64,000 nt of DNA, taken from positions 1 to 64,000 of the forward strand of contig JAFZAC010000035.1 of NCBI GenBank assembly GCA_017548365.1, given 5' to 3'. The position numbers were made by a program, and so were the translations under genes. How positions within the stretch are numbered: the first letter of the stretch is position 1; each line of letters opens with the position of its first letter. Under the pieces are notes generated by a model. That model was not told the DNA's origin, ran no database searches, and saw nothing but the letters and a program-made list of their open reading frames with translations. Shown here in pieces: positions 45,937-54,751 of the stretch. The DNA is from Muribaculaceae bacterium. GTDB lineage: Bacteria; Bacteroidota; Bacteroidia; Bacteroidales; Muribaculaceae.

Positions 45937-46563
45937 TCATTCCTCTGCTACAGCCTTGGCATGAGCTTTGAGTTCCCATTCCCAAGGACCTTGAGTCTCA
46001 TTCTTAATAATAACTGGCATGTTGATATAAGCAAACTTCTCCTTGAGAAGAATGATATCCGCGTCACGCAAGCGGACGCAGCCCTCGCTGGCACGGCCAG
46101 GGACCGATTTCTCATTATTGGTGCTGCCATGAATGCCTATGCCCTTGTGACCAGGTGTCACAAGCCTCAAGAACCAAGCGCCATAAGCCTTGATGCTTCC
46201 ACGCCCGTCTTTGAAATCATGATACCATGCCGAGGCATCTTTTATAGCGTCAATATAGAAAGGCTTATCCATAGTACATTCAGGTGTCTTCATGTCACCG
46301 CGACGCTGCTTTTGCCCCTTATTCTTGCTCAAGCATGCAGGGAACTTAGCCATCAATACGGTGTCATTACCCACCTTACCATAGACATATAACCTCAATT
46401 CGGCTTTAGATATCACGATAAATGTGTTCTTTTTTTCGATTTCGGGAGTCTGGTAAAAGACAGTCTCATCGGCTGGCTTTGTTGCAAGTTCTGCATCAAC
46501 AATCTGCGCGCTTGCTACACACGCCAAGCACCCAAGCAACATCAATGATAATAATTTTTTCAT
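45937..46563 (-). CDS. secreted L,D-transpeptidase family protein (paralogue)
   Basis: A 208-residue protein with a signal peptide (MKKLLSLMLLGCLACVASA) and a YkuD domain closely similar to the downstream paralogue: FIVISKAELRLYVYG, RGDMKTPECT, GIHGSTNNEKSVPGRASEGCVRL with the catalytic Cys. Unlike its neighbour it appears to be soluble in the periplasm, although a Cys within the signal (LACVAS) could make it a lipoprotein. The tandem pair with 36 bases between suggests recent duplication and different localisation. A minus-strand TACCTTTG box lies at 46588-46595. Confidence 0.9.
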   Translation of the reverse strand: MKKLLSLMLLGCLACVASAQIVDAELATKPADETVFYQTPEIEKKNTFIVISKAELRLYVYGKVGNDTVLMAKFPACLSKNKGQKQRRGDMKTPECTMDKPFYIDAIKDASAWYHDFKDGRGSIKAYGAWFLRLVTPGHKGIGIHGSTNNEKSVPGRASEGCVRLRDADIILLKEKFAYINMPVIIKNETQGPWEWELKAHAKAVAEE

Positions 46564-46587
46564 ATCTCAGGTCGTTTTTTCGTGCTA

Positions 46588-46595
46588 CAAAGGTA
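46588..46595 (-). promoter_or_regulatory. -7 promoter box of the L,D-transpeptidase operon
   Basis: CAAAGGTA reads TACCTTTG on the minus strand, 25 bases before the ATG at 46563; divergent from the sigma-factor gene. Confidence 0.65.
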
Positions 46596-46691
46596 CTCAT
46601 TTTTTTCTCTCCAACAAAAATTCAAAAAAAACTGTCATAATTGTGTAGTTTTTGTACCTTTACAGCGTCTAATAGATGTAATAACAAAAAA

Positions 46692-47174
46692 ATGGAAAAA
46701 ACTGAGGCAGTTTTCAAAAAAATCCTGCAGGACCACAAGAGCACAATCTACTCAGTTTGCTACATGTTCTCACAAAAACATGACGAGGTGGAGGACCTGT
46801 TTCAGGAAACCCTTATAAACTTGTGGAACGGTCTTGACAAGTTTGAAGGGCGTAGCGGCATCGGCACGTGGGTATGGCGCATCGCCCTTAACACCTGCAT
46901 CACCAGCGACCGCAAGAAAAAACGACGCATCGACACTGTGCCACTCTCCATCGACCGTGACTTTCACGACGACACCAAAGTTGAGAACAAGCAGCTAAAA
47001 CTCTTGCACCAACGCATCAGTCGGCTGCAACCCTTCGACCGCGCTATTGTGTTGCTGTGGCTCGAAAATATGAGTTACGACGACATCGCAGCAATTGTAG
47101 GCATCACCACCAAGGCTGTTGGTGTGCGCCTGGTGCGAATACGTGAGCAATTAAAAAGCATGAACGACAACTAA
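46692..47174 (+). CDS. ECF-type RNA polymerase sigma factor
   Basis: A 160-residue sigma-70 family protein. Region 2 includes DEVEDLFQETLINLWNGLDKF and GIGTWVWRIALNTC; region 4 includes LENMSYDDIAAIVGITTKAVGVRLVRIREQL, the -35-recognition helix-turn-helix. The ATG at 46692 is preferred over an upstream codon at 46641 that precedes the likely promoter (TACCTTTA, 46655-46662). The next gene, 17 bases on, encodes a four-helix membrane protein in the place where an anti-sigma factor would be expected. The gene is divergent from the L,D-transpeptidase pair, which may be a target (inference). Confidence 0.93.
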   Translation: MEKTEAVFKKILQDHKSTIYSVCYMFSQKHDEVEDLFQETLINLWNGLDKFEGRSGIGTWVWRIALNTCITSDRKKKRRIDTVPLSIDRDFHDDTKVENKQLKLLHQRISRLQPFDRAIVLLWLENMSYDDIAAIVGITTKAVGVRLVRIREQLKSMNDN

Positions 47175-47191
47175 AAATTGAGAATTATAAT

Positions 47192-47806
47192 ATGGAAAAC
47201 GATAACAACATGAACGAGCTTGAACAGATGCGAGAGCAGATGAACATCTTTAAAAGCCGGCTCGACAAGCAGCAAATCATCAATGAGAAGCTCGTGAGAA
47301 ATTCCATGGGCAGCAAACTCTCCTGGATAAAAAATTTTGTCTGGACCGAGATTATACTAGTACCCATTCTGCTCTTAATTATGGCTTCTTTCCATTACAG
47401 CCAGGGACTCTCTTGGTGGCTGTTTGCCTTCCTTGCCATTGGTTTGATAGCCGACGTGGTTGGCGACTATATCATCAACCGCATACCCAAGAGCCAGCTG
47501 CTGAGCGGAGACATGGTTGAAACAAGCAAACGCTTGATAAAGATGAAAAAACAGCGAGCAACATGGTTTACCATTGGCATGATATTTGTGACAATCTGGC
47601 TCGTGTGGTTCATCATAGAACTAGTATTTAAACTCAACATTCCAAGTGACTCGCCCAACCACTCCGCTTTAGTGACTATCATGACATTAGGTCTCGCTGT
47701 GAGTGGACTCATCGGCGGTTTTATCGCATGGCTTATCTTCCGCAAGATGCAGCGCACCAATAACCAGCTCATCGAGCAAATAAACCAAATTATCCAAGAG
47801 GATTAA
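47192..47806 (+). CDS. four-helix membrane protein, partner of the sigma factor
   Basis: A 204-residue protein with a soluble, coiled N-terminus of about 45 residues (MNELEQMREQMNIFKSRLDK), then hydrophobic segments near 49-68, 72-90, 125-148 and 162-187 and a charged tail. No family is recognised. Its place immediately after an ECF sigma gene, with cytosolic N-terminus followed by membrane helices, suggests a sigma-binding membrane regulator that lacks the usual zinc anti-sigma motif. This is inferred from context only. Confidence 0.7.
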   Translation: MENDNNMNELEQMREQMNIFKSRLDKQQIINEKLVRNSMGSKLSWIKNFVWTEIILVPILLLIMASFHYSQGLSWWLFAFLAIGLIADVVGDYIINRIPKSQLLSGDMVETSKRLIKMKKQRATWFTIGMIFVTIWLVWFIIELVFKLNIPSDSPNHSALVTIMTLGLAVSGLIGGFIAWLIFRKMQRTNNQLIEQINQIIQED

Positions 47807-47974
47807 GGCAATGAAGTAATTGGCCACCACGACGGTTACCTCATGCAAGGTGAGGTTGGACATAGAGCTAATGAAACACTTGCTTAAAACACAAAATGTT
47901 GAGCAAAATCAAGTAAATTCATCAAATTAACAATTAATAATAATACAAAATCGCATTTTTCATCAATTAATAGC

Positions 47975-47982
47975 TAATTTTG
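47975..47982 (+). promoter_or_regulatory. -7 promoter box of the first M16 protease gene
   Basis: TAATTTTG lies about 70 bases before the ATG at 48051. Confidence 0.55.
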
Positions 47983-48050
47983 TAGCTTTAAAAAAGTGAT
48001 TTTCAATAATATTTCAATTTATATATCTTTAAATTTAACGTTTTTCAAGT

Positions 48051-50864
48051 ATGAAACTAAGAAAAATCTTTGCAGTAGCCATGATGCTTGTAGCACTTGG
48101 CTCTATGGCGCAATCGATGCCCATTGAGAATGACCCATCGGTGCGCACTGGCAAATTGCCCAACGGGCTTACCTACTACATCAAACAGAACAACTGGCCC
48201 GAGCATCGCGTGAACTTCTATATCGCACAGCGTGTGGGTTCACTGCAGGAAGAAGAGAGCCAGCGTGGTCTCGCACACTTCCTAGAGCATATGGCCTTCA
48301 ACGGTACTGAGCACTATCCAGGTAACGGAGTGATTGACTATACCCGTTCCCTAGGTGTACAATTTGGTCGTGACTTGAATGCCTACACCAGTGTAGATCA
48401 AACAGTTTACAACATCAATGACGTACCAAGCACACGTGAGAGTGCTATCGACTCATGCTTGCTCATCCTTAAGGACTGGTCTAACGGCCTCCTGCTTGAA
48501 GGAGAAGAGATTGACAAGGAGCGTGGCGTTATACATGAGGAGTGGCGTGTTCGCTCAAGTGCATCACAACGCTTGTATGAGCGCAACCTCGAGACACTTT
48601 ATCCTGGCTCGAAATATGGCTTACGCATGCCCATCGGCTTGATGAGCGTTATTGACAACTTCAAATATGACGAAATCCGCAACTACTATCACAAATGGTA
48701 TCGTCCCGACAACCAGGCTATCGTCGTTGTTGGTGATATAGACGTTGACAAAACCGAACAGAAAATCAAAGATCTTTTTGGTACAATCCCAGCTCCCGCT
48801 CCCGACGCAGCACAAGTGGTTGACGTTGAGGTGCCCGACAACGAAGAGCCCATCGTAGTTATCGACAAGGACAAGGAACAGCAGTACAACCTCATCGAGA
48901 TCATGTACAAGACTGATCCTATGCCCAAGGAGATTAAGAGCGACATGACCTATCTGATAATGAAATATGGCATTGATATGGCTTGCGATATGCTCAACAA
49001 GCGACTCGAAGAGAAAGCACTTGATCCCGACTGCCCTTACATGCAGGCTGGCGCCAACTATGGCAACTACATCTTCTCTAAGACAAAAGACGCCTTCACA
49101 CTTATCTTGCTGCCTAAAGAAGGCAAGAGCAACGAAGCTGTGAAAGTTGTCACCGAAGAGGCTCTCAGAGCTTTACAACATGGATTCACTGCCACCGAAT
49201 ATGCACGAATCAAAGACGATTATCTGAGCAGTCTCGAAAAGCAGTACAATAACCGCAACCAAATCAACAACAACAGCTTTGGACGTGAGTATTGCGCTAA
49301 CTATCTTGAGCAAGAGCCTTATCCATCAATCGAATGGGAATATCAAATAATGAACATGATTGCTCCTAATATTGGGGTTGACATGATCAATCAGCTCTTC
49401 TCGCAGATGATGCCTACTACCAACGAGAACCTCGTGGTAATAAACTTCGGTCCCGAGAACATTGAACTACCCACTAAGGAAGATTTGATGGGAGCCATCA
49501 ATGATGCACATAAGACTGAACTCGATGCTTATGTCGACAATGTAAAAGATGAGCCTCTTATCACCAATCTTCCAAAACCTGGAAAAATCGTGAAAGAGAC
49601 CGAGAACAAAACTCTTGGTTTCAAGACGCTCACCCTCAGCAATGGCGCAACAGTGATTTTGAAATCCACCGACTTCAAGGATGACGAAATTAGATATTAT
49701 GCTGAGTCTAAGGGCGGCAGCTCGCTCTATGGACAAAAAGACTGGGCAAACTGCAAAATGTTTGACGTTGTAGTAGCTGCTTCAGGTTTGGGCAACTTCA
49801 GCAACAACGAGCTCGAGAAGGCTCTCGCTGGAAAGAACGCAAACGTTGACCTCAGCCTCTCTGCCAACTACGAGCGTCTTAACGGCAGCTCAACAAAGAA
49901 GGATCTTGAAACAATGTTCCAACTGAACTACCTCTACTTCACCGCCCTCACCAAGGATGAGAAGGCTACTTCAACCTATATGTCGTTTGTCGAGACTCAG
50001 CTTAAGAACAAGAGCAATAATCCTCAGTCAGCTTTGAGCGACAGTGTTTCGACCACATTCTATAATCACGATTGGCGTGAGATGCCTTTCAACGTAGAGG
50101 ACCTCAAGAACGTGAACTACGACCGCGTAATAGAGATCGCCAAAGAGCGTACCGCCAACGCAGCCGACTTCACATTCTACTTCGTGGGCAGCTTCGACGA
50201 GGAGACCATTAAGCCTCTTATCGAGCAATACATCGCTTCACTGCCTGCTAAAAAAGGCAAGAAAGAGAACTTCAAGGAAGGTGCTGAGTTAGTGAAGGGC
50301 GACGTAAAGAACGAGTTCTCGCGCGCTATGGAAACACCTCAAACTACTTCCTTAGTGATGTGGCACAGCTATGACGCTCCCTACACTATGGAGAACGATA
50401 TCAAGGCCGATATCGTGGGGCAAGTACTCGATGTAATCCTGCTCAAGAAGATTCGTGAGGACGAGGGTGCAGCCTACTCGCCACATGTAAGTGCTGGTAT
50501 GTCAATGAAGGGCGACAAACCTTTCACTCAGGCTCTCACTTTCGTGAATATGAAGCCCGAGAAGAAAGACCTCGTTATCAAGATTATGCGTGAGTCTCTT
50601 AATGATATCGCTAATGGTGAATTCGAGGCCGACGCTCTCCAGAAGATCAAAGAAAAGATGCTCAAGGACTATGACACCAACGCCAAGAGTAACGCTCACT
50701 GGATCAACGTGCTGAGCATGTATAATGGTTTCAATATAGACACTCAGAATGGCTACAAAGAGGCAGTCAACAAAGTTACTGCTGCTGATATAAGCAAGTT
50801 TGTCAAAGACGTGCTTATTAACAGCAAAAACTGCATCGAGGTAACAATGAATCCTGAGGATTAA
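48051..50864 (+). CDS. secreted M16 family zinc protease (insulinase type)
   Basis: A 937-residue periplasmic protease of the PqqL-like M16 group. After a signal peptide (ending GSMAQ), LPNGLTYYIKQNNWPEHR is followed by the inverted zinc motif H76-F-L-E79-H80 and the downstream glutamate in ERGVIHEEW. Four M16 domains are expected; the second half lacks the zinc motif, as usual. Such enzymes form a clamshell that degrades short peptides. A close paralogue lies at 56190, with near-identical stretches in the N-terminal half. A strong terminator follows at 50891. Confidence 0.94.
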   Translation: MKLRKIFAVAMMLVALGSMAQSMPIENDPSVRTGKLPNGLTYYIKQNNWPEHRVNFYIAQRVGSLQEEESQRGLAHFLEHMAFNGTEHYPGNGVIDYTRSLGVQFGRDLNAYTSVDQTVYNINDVPSTRESAIDSCLLILKDWSNGLLLEGEEIDKERGVIHEEWRVRSSASQRLYERNLETLYPGSKYGLRMPIGLMSVIDNFKYDEIRNYYHKWYRPDNQAIVVVGDIDVDKTEQKIKDLFGTIPAPAPDAAQVVDVEVPDNEEPIVVIDKDKEQQYNLIEIMYKTDPMPKEIKSDMTYLIMKYGIDMACDMLNKRLEEKALDPDCPYMQAGANYGNYIFSKTKDAFTLILLPKEGKSNEAVKVVTEEALRALQHGFTATEYARIKDDYLSSLEKQYNNRNQINNNSFGREYCANYLEQEPYPSIEWEYQIMNMIAPNIGVDMINQLFSQMMPTTNENLVVINFGPENIELPTKEDLMGAINDAHKTELDAYVDNVKDEPLITNLPKPGKIVKETENKTLGFKTLTLSNGATVILKSTDFKDDEIRYYAESKGGSSLYGQKDWANCKMFDVVVAASGLGNFSNNELEKALAGKNANVDLSLSANYERLNGSSTKKDLETMFQLNYLYFTALTKDEKATSTYMSFVETQLKNKSNNPQSALSDSVSTTFYNHDWREMPFNVEDLKNVNYDRVIEIAKERTANAADFTFYFVGSFDEETIKPLIEQYIASLPAKKGKKENFKEGAELVKGDVKNEFSRAMETPQTTSLVMWHSYDAPYTMENDIKADIVGQVLDVILLKKIREDEGAAYSPHVSAGMSMKGDKPFTQALTFVNMKPEKKDLVIKIMRESLNDIANGEFEADALQKIKEKMLKDYDTNAKSNAHWINVLSMYNGFNIDTQNGYKEAVNKVTAADISKFVKDVLINSKNCIEVTMNPED

Positions 50865-50890
50865 TTGACTTATAGTCATTCAAACATAAC

Positions 50891-50925
50891 GATTGCGCCA
50901 CATTTATTTGTGGCGCAATCTTTTT
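50891..50925 (+). terminator. rho-independent terminator
   Basis: GATTGCGCCACA (50891-50902) and TGTGGCGCAATC (50909-50920) form a perfect 12-bp stem with a 6-base loop followed by five Ts. Confidence 0.92.
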
Positions 50926-50972
50926 ACATCAAAAACTTGAAATGAGAATGACGATAGTTTCAACATTTTTAT

Positions 50973-50980
50973 TATTTTTG
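50973..50980 (+). promoter_or_regulatory. -7 promoter box of the secreted protein gene at 51019
   Basis: TATTTTTG lies 39 bases before the ATG at 51019. Confidence 0.55.
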
Positions 50981-51018
50981 CATGACGAAACATAATATCA
51001 TTTAAACATTAAACACGT

Positions 51019-52059
51019 ATGAAAAAAATTACTCTTTTAATTCTCGTAGGCTTGGTGGCAATGATTGCCCAAGCCGGAGTTATCAACAGTGACAAGGCTT
51101 CTAAGCTTAAAGCCGCCAATGCAACAGTGAAGGCCGAAGGCGATATTGTTACCCCTCCAGCAGGCGTCGAGGAAATGCTCTATACCTTTGAAGGACATGA
51201 CACCTACACCAACAAAGACAAGACCTTTGAGGTGTTTGTGGTTTTAGACAATAATGACGTTTACATCAAAGGCCTCAGCGAATATCTTACCGACGGATGG
51301 GTAAAAGGCTCTATAGCCGATGGTGTTGCAACATTCCCCGAAGCGTATATGGGAGCTTTTGAGTTCTGGGGTGATGTCTATGAACTCAACTTTGACGGCG
51401 CTGAATTCACAATCAATGACGATGCCACCGTGTTGACCGCTGCCAATGGTTACACAACCTCTGTCGAGGGAGACATACTTGACGAGTTCATCAACGTGAC
51501 TCTCACACAGGTACAGCCCGAAATTGCCACACCTGCCACTCCTACAATCGATGATTTCACCGAAGACGACTACGGCCACTATGTGCGGATGACAATCCCG
51601 ACCACCGACGTTGACGGCAATGATATCTTTGCCGCACTGCTCAGCTATCAGATTCTCGTTGACAGGAACGGCGAGCAGAGTGTGTATGAATTCACTACCG
51701 ATGACTATCTCTTCCTTGAAGAAAACATGACCGTAGTTCCTTACAACTTCACCGACTATTATGACATTGACGTTGCCGGCAGGCAAGTCTACATCTATGG
51801 TGACGACATTGACCAGTGGTCAGCAATTGGCGTGAAGAGCATCTATACAGTGGGCGATTCGCGCGAATCGCGAGAGAGCGAAATATTCTGGTATCAGCTC
51901 AACCCAACTGCCATCAATAGCATCAGTGTCAACAACGTGGTTGAGACCAGCTATTATGACCTGCAGGGTCGCAAGGTTGACGACAACGCCACTGGCATCC
52001 TCATCAAGCAAATGCGCATGCAAGACGGCACCACTCGTGCTATCAAAGTGATTCGCTAA
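51019..52059 (+). CDS. secreted protein with T9SS-type C-terminal domain, function unknown
   Basis: A 346-residue protein with signal peptide (MKKITLLILVGLVAMIAQA), a beta-rich acidic middle with repeated aromatic and Asp/Glu pairs (EMLYTFEGHD, VFVVLDNNDVYIKG, DEFINVTLTQV) and a C-terminal SYYDLQGRKV plus KVIR pattern, which is typical of type IX secretion sorting domains. I do not recognise the central domain. It may be a surface-attached adhesin or binding protein. It stands alone between a strong terminator and a second one at 52084. Confidence 0.75.
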   Translation: MKKITLLILVGLVAMIAQAGVINSDKASKLKAANATVKAEGDIVTPPAGVEEMLYTFEGHDTYTNKDKTFEVFVVLDNNDVYIKGLSEYLTDGWVKGSIADGVATFPEAYMGAFEFWGDVYELNFDGAEFTINDDATVLTAANGYTTSVEGDILDEFINVTLTQVQPEIATPATPTIDDFTEDDYGHYVRMTIPTTDVDGNDIFAALLSYQILVDRNGEQSVYEFTTDDYLFLEENMTVVPYNFTDYYDIDVAGRQVYIYGDDIDQWSAIGVKSIYTVGDSRESRESEIFWYQLNPTAINSISVNNVVETSYYDLQGRKVDDNATGILIKQMRMQDGTTRAIKVIR

Positions 52060-52083
52060 CAACCACACAATCCCATTACGCAA

Positions 52084-52116
52084 GATAGCGCCCTATCACT
52101 AGGACGCTATCCTTTT
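52084..52116. terminator. bidirectional terminator
   Basis: GATAGCG-C-CCTA and TAGG-A-CGCTATC pair around a 4-base loop (52084-52111) followed by CTTTTA, between convergent genes. Confidence 0.75.
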
Positions 52117-52228
52117 ATATATGTGTTTGAAGTTTAATCATTAACTGCTACTTTGCGAGTTACTTTCACAAGCTTATCGTTAGGTGTTTTGTTGCAGTTT
52201 AAATGTATTGTGTTTTTCAAGAATTAAA

Positions 52229-52789
52229 CTATATTTTCTTTGTAGTTAGCAACCGCTTGCGCAACCGGCACAGTGACTCGGGTGTCACACCTAGATAGGC
52301 GGCTATAGTGCGGTTGGTCATGCGATTGTGAATATCAGGGAAACGTTGCGACAGCGTCACATAGCGTTCCTCTGCATTTAGACAACAGTCATCTATCACC
52401 TTCTGAAGCAATATGTAGGAAAGCGTCTCATCAAATTCCACACGGCTTCTTCCTGAGAGCACCGTATCTAGTTCCCAAATGGGCAGCTGATACACAACCG
52501 AGCTCTCAAGAGCTACGATGTCAAATAGACTTTTCTCCTTGTTACGCATTGCGCTGTAACATCCCACCAGGTCACCAGTAAAGGCAAACGAGAGTATGCG
52601 CTCATTGCCATTGGAAGTCAGGCTGGTATACTTTAGAGAACCACTTACAAGAAGCCCTATTTGTGCCGATTTCTCACCTTGGCGGCACAAGTAGTCTCCT
52701 TTTACAAGCTCCAACCTTTTGCCCTTGTCCAGAAGAATTTCTCTTGAAACAGAATAAAAGTGTCTATCGGTAATATCTAAATAAGTCAT
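52229..52789 (-). CDS. Crp/Fnr family transcriptional regulator
   Basis: A 186-residue regulator with an N-terminal cyclic-nucleotide-binding-like beta roll (GDYLCRQGEKSAQIGLLVSGSLKYTS, then SFAFTGDLVGCYSAM) and a C-terminal helix-turn-helix (RTIAAYLGVTPESLCRLRK). No FNR-type cysteine cluster is present, so oxygen sensing through an iron-sulfur cluster is unlikely. The ligand is unknown; Bacteroidetes members often respond to nutrient or redox cues. A minus-strand TAATTTTG box at 52804-52811 gives a leader of about 10 bases. Confidence 0.9.
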   Translation of the reverse strand: MTYLDITDRHFYSVSREILLDKGKRLELVKGDYLCRQGEKSAQIGLLVSGSLKYTSLTSNGNERILSFAFTGDLVGCYSAMRNKEKSLFDIVALESSVVYQLPIWELDTVLSGRSRVEFDETLSYILLQKVIDDCCLNAEERYVTLSQRFPDIHNRMTNRTIAAYLGVTPESLCRLRKRLLTTKKI

Positions 52790-53207
52790 ACTCTTTTTTC
52801 ATGCAAAATTATAAACGGTGGTGCTAAATCCTGTTGATTATAATCAATATCGCATCGCTTGCAACTAAATCTTGACCGAAATCAAGACGCAAGCTTTCCT
52901 GAGTTGCCACCCAAACATTAGACGCAACAACTAATCATTTTGTTTCAAAAAAATGCTATGTTTTTTCAAAATATTGATTTAAGTCAATGTAATAAGATTG
53001 TTTATCCATACCAAGATTCATCGAAATCTAATTCTTTAAAGATTTATATCCTGAGCATTTTTTGTGCGTCTAAAATAAAATGACTAATTTTGCAAATTAG
53101 TATGTATAGCTTTGTTTATAGTTCTTATTAATAAACTGATTTCTACTTGCTTGAAAATATATTGTTAATAACATAATACCACCTATTGGTATCAAAACTA
53201 GATTGAG
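52790..53207. other. AT-rich intergenic region with two promoters
   Basis: This 418-base gap holds the minus promoter of the Crp/Fnr gene (CAAAATTA, 52804-52811) and the plus promoter of the acyltransferase at 53208 (TAATTTTG, 53085-53092). The latter sits inside a palindrome, CTAATTT-TGC-AAATTAG at 53084-53100. Another small hairpin, ATACC/GGTAT, lies near 53177-53192. No open frame of note was seen. Confidence 0.6.
53085..53092 (+). promoter_or_regulatory. -7 promoter box inside a palindrome
   Basis: TAATTTTG, part of the perfect inverted repeat CTAATTT/AAATTAG (53084-53100), with a TTTG at about 53060. The leader to 53208 is about 110 bases. Confidence 0.6.
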
Positions 53208-53651
53208 ATGCTTAAGTTCTTATTGACATTTGGTATTTTTGGTAATTTTTCAACAGCATTACAATTATATAGAAAAAGTAAATTTTTCTATCCTTTTTAC
53301 ACAATGCACGTGAGATTCCACAATGCTTATGTCCCTTTTTCTTGTACCATTGGGAAAGGCGTTACATTTCCACATGGTATTGATGGGTGCTTCTTCTCAT
53401 GCGATACTATAATTGGTGATAATTGCGTGATTATGCAACATGTGACAATAGGGTCAACAATTTATGGTGGCGGAAAAAGAGCTGGAGCCCCGAGAATAGG
53501 AAATAATGTCTTTATTGGGGCTGGAGCTAAAATTATAGGAAGAATCACCATTGGTGATAATGCTAAAATTGGAGCTGGATGTATTGTAGCTGAAGATGTG
53601 CCAAACGGTGCAGTGTGTGTTATGCCTAAACCTCGCATAATATTGAAATAA
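53208..53651 (+). CDS. hexapeptide-repeat O-acetyltransferase (serine acetyltransferase-like)
   Basis: A 147-residue left-handed beta-helix protein with hexapeptide repeats (IGDNCVIMQHVTIGS, RIGNNVFIGAGAKIIG, ITIGDNAKIGAGCIV) and the catalytic histidine in MQHVTIG. It is like the polysaccharide-locus acetyltransferases related to CysE/WcaB; it lacks the long N-terminal helical domain of true CysE, so cysteine synthesis is unlikely. Its base composition is clearly AT-richer than its neighbours and it stands alone, suggesting horizontal acquisition or a remnant of a polysaccharide locus. The substrate is unknown. Confidence 0.85.
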   Translation: MLKFLLTFGIFGNFSTALQLYRKSKFFYPFYTMHVRFHNAYVPFSCTIGKGVTFPHGIDGCFFSCDTIIGDNCVIMQHVTIGSTIYGGGKRAGAPRIGNNVFIGAGAKIIGRITIGDNAKIGAGCIVAEDVPNGAVCVMPKPRIILK

Positions 53652-53760
53652 ATTGTTTGCATATTTAAAAGAATATGACAGAACACTAATGCACTATCCC
53701 AGTCAGAAGACTCATCAGCATTTAATTGAGGTAAATACCATTGTGGTTATTGATCATTGA

Positions 53761-54738
53761 CTATGAATTCTTGTTCTTGCCGTTAAGCCAGTTTATTGCC
53801 TCGTCTAGCAGACCATTGACAAATGTATCGCTACAGCTCTTTTGACACTCTTTTAAGCTCTTTATGCATAGTTTCTTTTCACTCTCGGTTATCACGCCAT
53901 CGGCACGTTTGCACATCTGAAGTAGTTCGGTAGCATAGGCAGCACCCTTTCTGGGTGACTGCTTCACTTTTTCCTTGTATTTGCTGGTCAACAATGCAAA
54001 TGTGGCAAGCCACGTTGTATTTTCATCATCATTTGTGTCGTTGTCACTGGAATAGACCTTGATATTATAGGTATTGCCCAATCGTTCTCCCAACATTTCA
54101 AGCTGAGGCGACATCATCTCAAGTGCTTTAAAACTATTTAAATCAATGAGGCTATCAACCTTAAGAGTAAAACCATTGCCACTGCTCCCTTTGAACATCA
54201 ATGTTTCATCAGTTTGATAATCACCAGGTTTCTTCCCATAGATTTTATAAATTTTGCCCAAATAACAATCATCATTATCCTGTTTCCACTCTATAGCATA
54301 ACTGGTGCGGAAGTCACTCTGCTGCTTGTCCTTAAAACACACTACCATGAAATTCATATCATTATCGGCACCTATGAGCTCAAAGTCATTTTTTCCTGTG
54401 CCATAGGCGATTGCATAGGTCACACCTCTGCTGCCGGCTTTACCCGACGCGCTGTGATAGGCCTTTTCACTGTCCTGCATCATGGCATGTGTCAATTCTT
54501 TGATGTAACTTCCTTTATCACCGGGTAATCTAAACTGTTTAACTATACACACTCCAGAAACCTCCCCTGAGTTTTGGTCTCGGTAGTCAATAGCCTTGTT
54601 CATTGTAATGAAATCATCGTCGAGAACTCTTGTGATTTTGTTGTAGGCATCGACCACATGTTCTTGTGCGGCACACCCAAAGATGGCTAGTATTGCCATT
54701 GCTGCTGCAACCATAATTGTAATAAATAGATTTTTCAT
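53761..54738 (-). CDS. exported protein of an ECF sigma operon, function unknown
   Basis: A 325-residue protein with a signal peptide that may be a lipoprotein signal (LAIFGCAAQ). The N-terminal half contains EHVVDAYNKITRVLDDDFITM and a Gly/Ser-rich middle; residues near 255-320 form a helical C-terminal section with a cysteine pattern (LLQMCKRADG, KLCIKSLKECQKSC). No family is recognised. It is the third gene of the operon sigma factor, anti-sigma-like protein, this protein, with only 13 bases before it, so it is probably the effector or sensor of that system. Confidence 0.65.
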   Translation of the reverse strand: MKNLFITIMVAAAMAILAIFGCAAQEHVVDAYNKITRVLDDDFITMNKAIDYRDQNSGEVSGVCIVKQFRLPGDKGSYIKELTHAMMQDSEKAYHSASGKAGSRGVTYAIAYGTGKNDFELIGADNDMNFMVVCFKDKQQSDFRTSYAIEWKQDNDDCYLGKIYKIYGKKPGDYQTDETLMFKGSSGNGFTLKVDSLIDLNSFKALEMMSPQLEMLGERLGNTYNIKVYSSDNDTNDDENTTWLATFALLTSKYKEKVKQSPRKGAAYATELLQMCKRADGVITESEKKLCIKSLKECQKSCSDTFVNGLLDEAINWLNGKNKNS

Positions 54739-54751
54739 ATCGCTGTTTTTT

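Noticed and set aside
47807..47886. In-frame continuation of about 27 codons after the stop of the four-helix membrane protein gene
   Set aside because: It follows a genuine TAA and reads as a short unrelated peptide; readthrough or a pseudogene tail cannot be shown.
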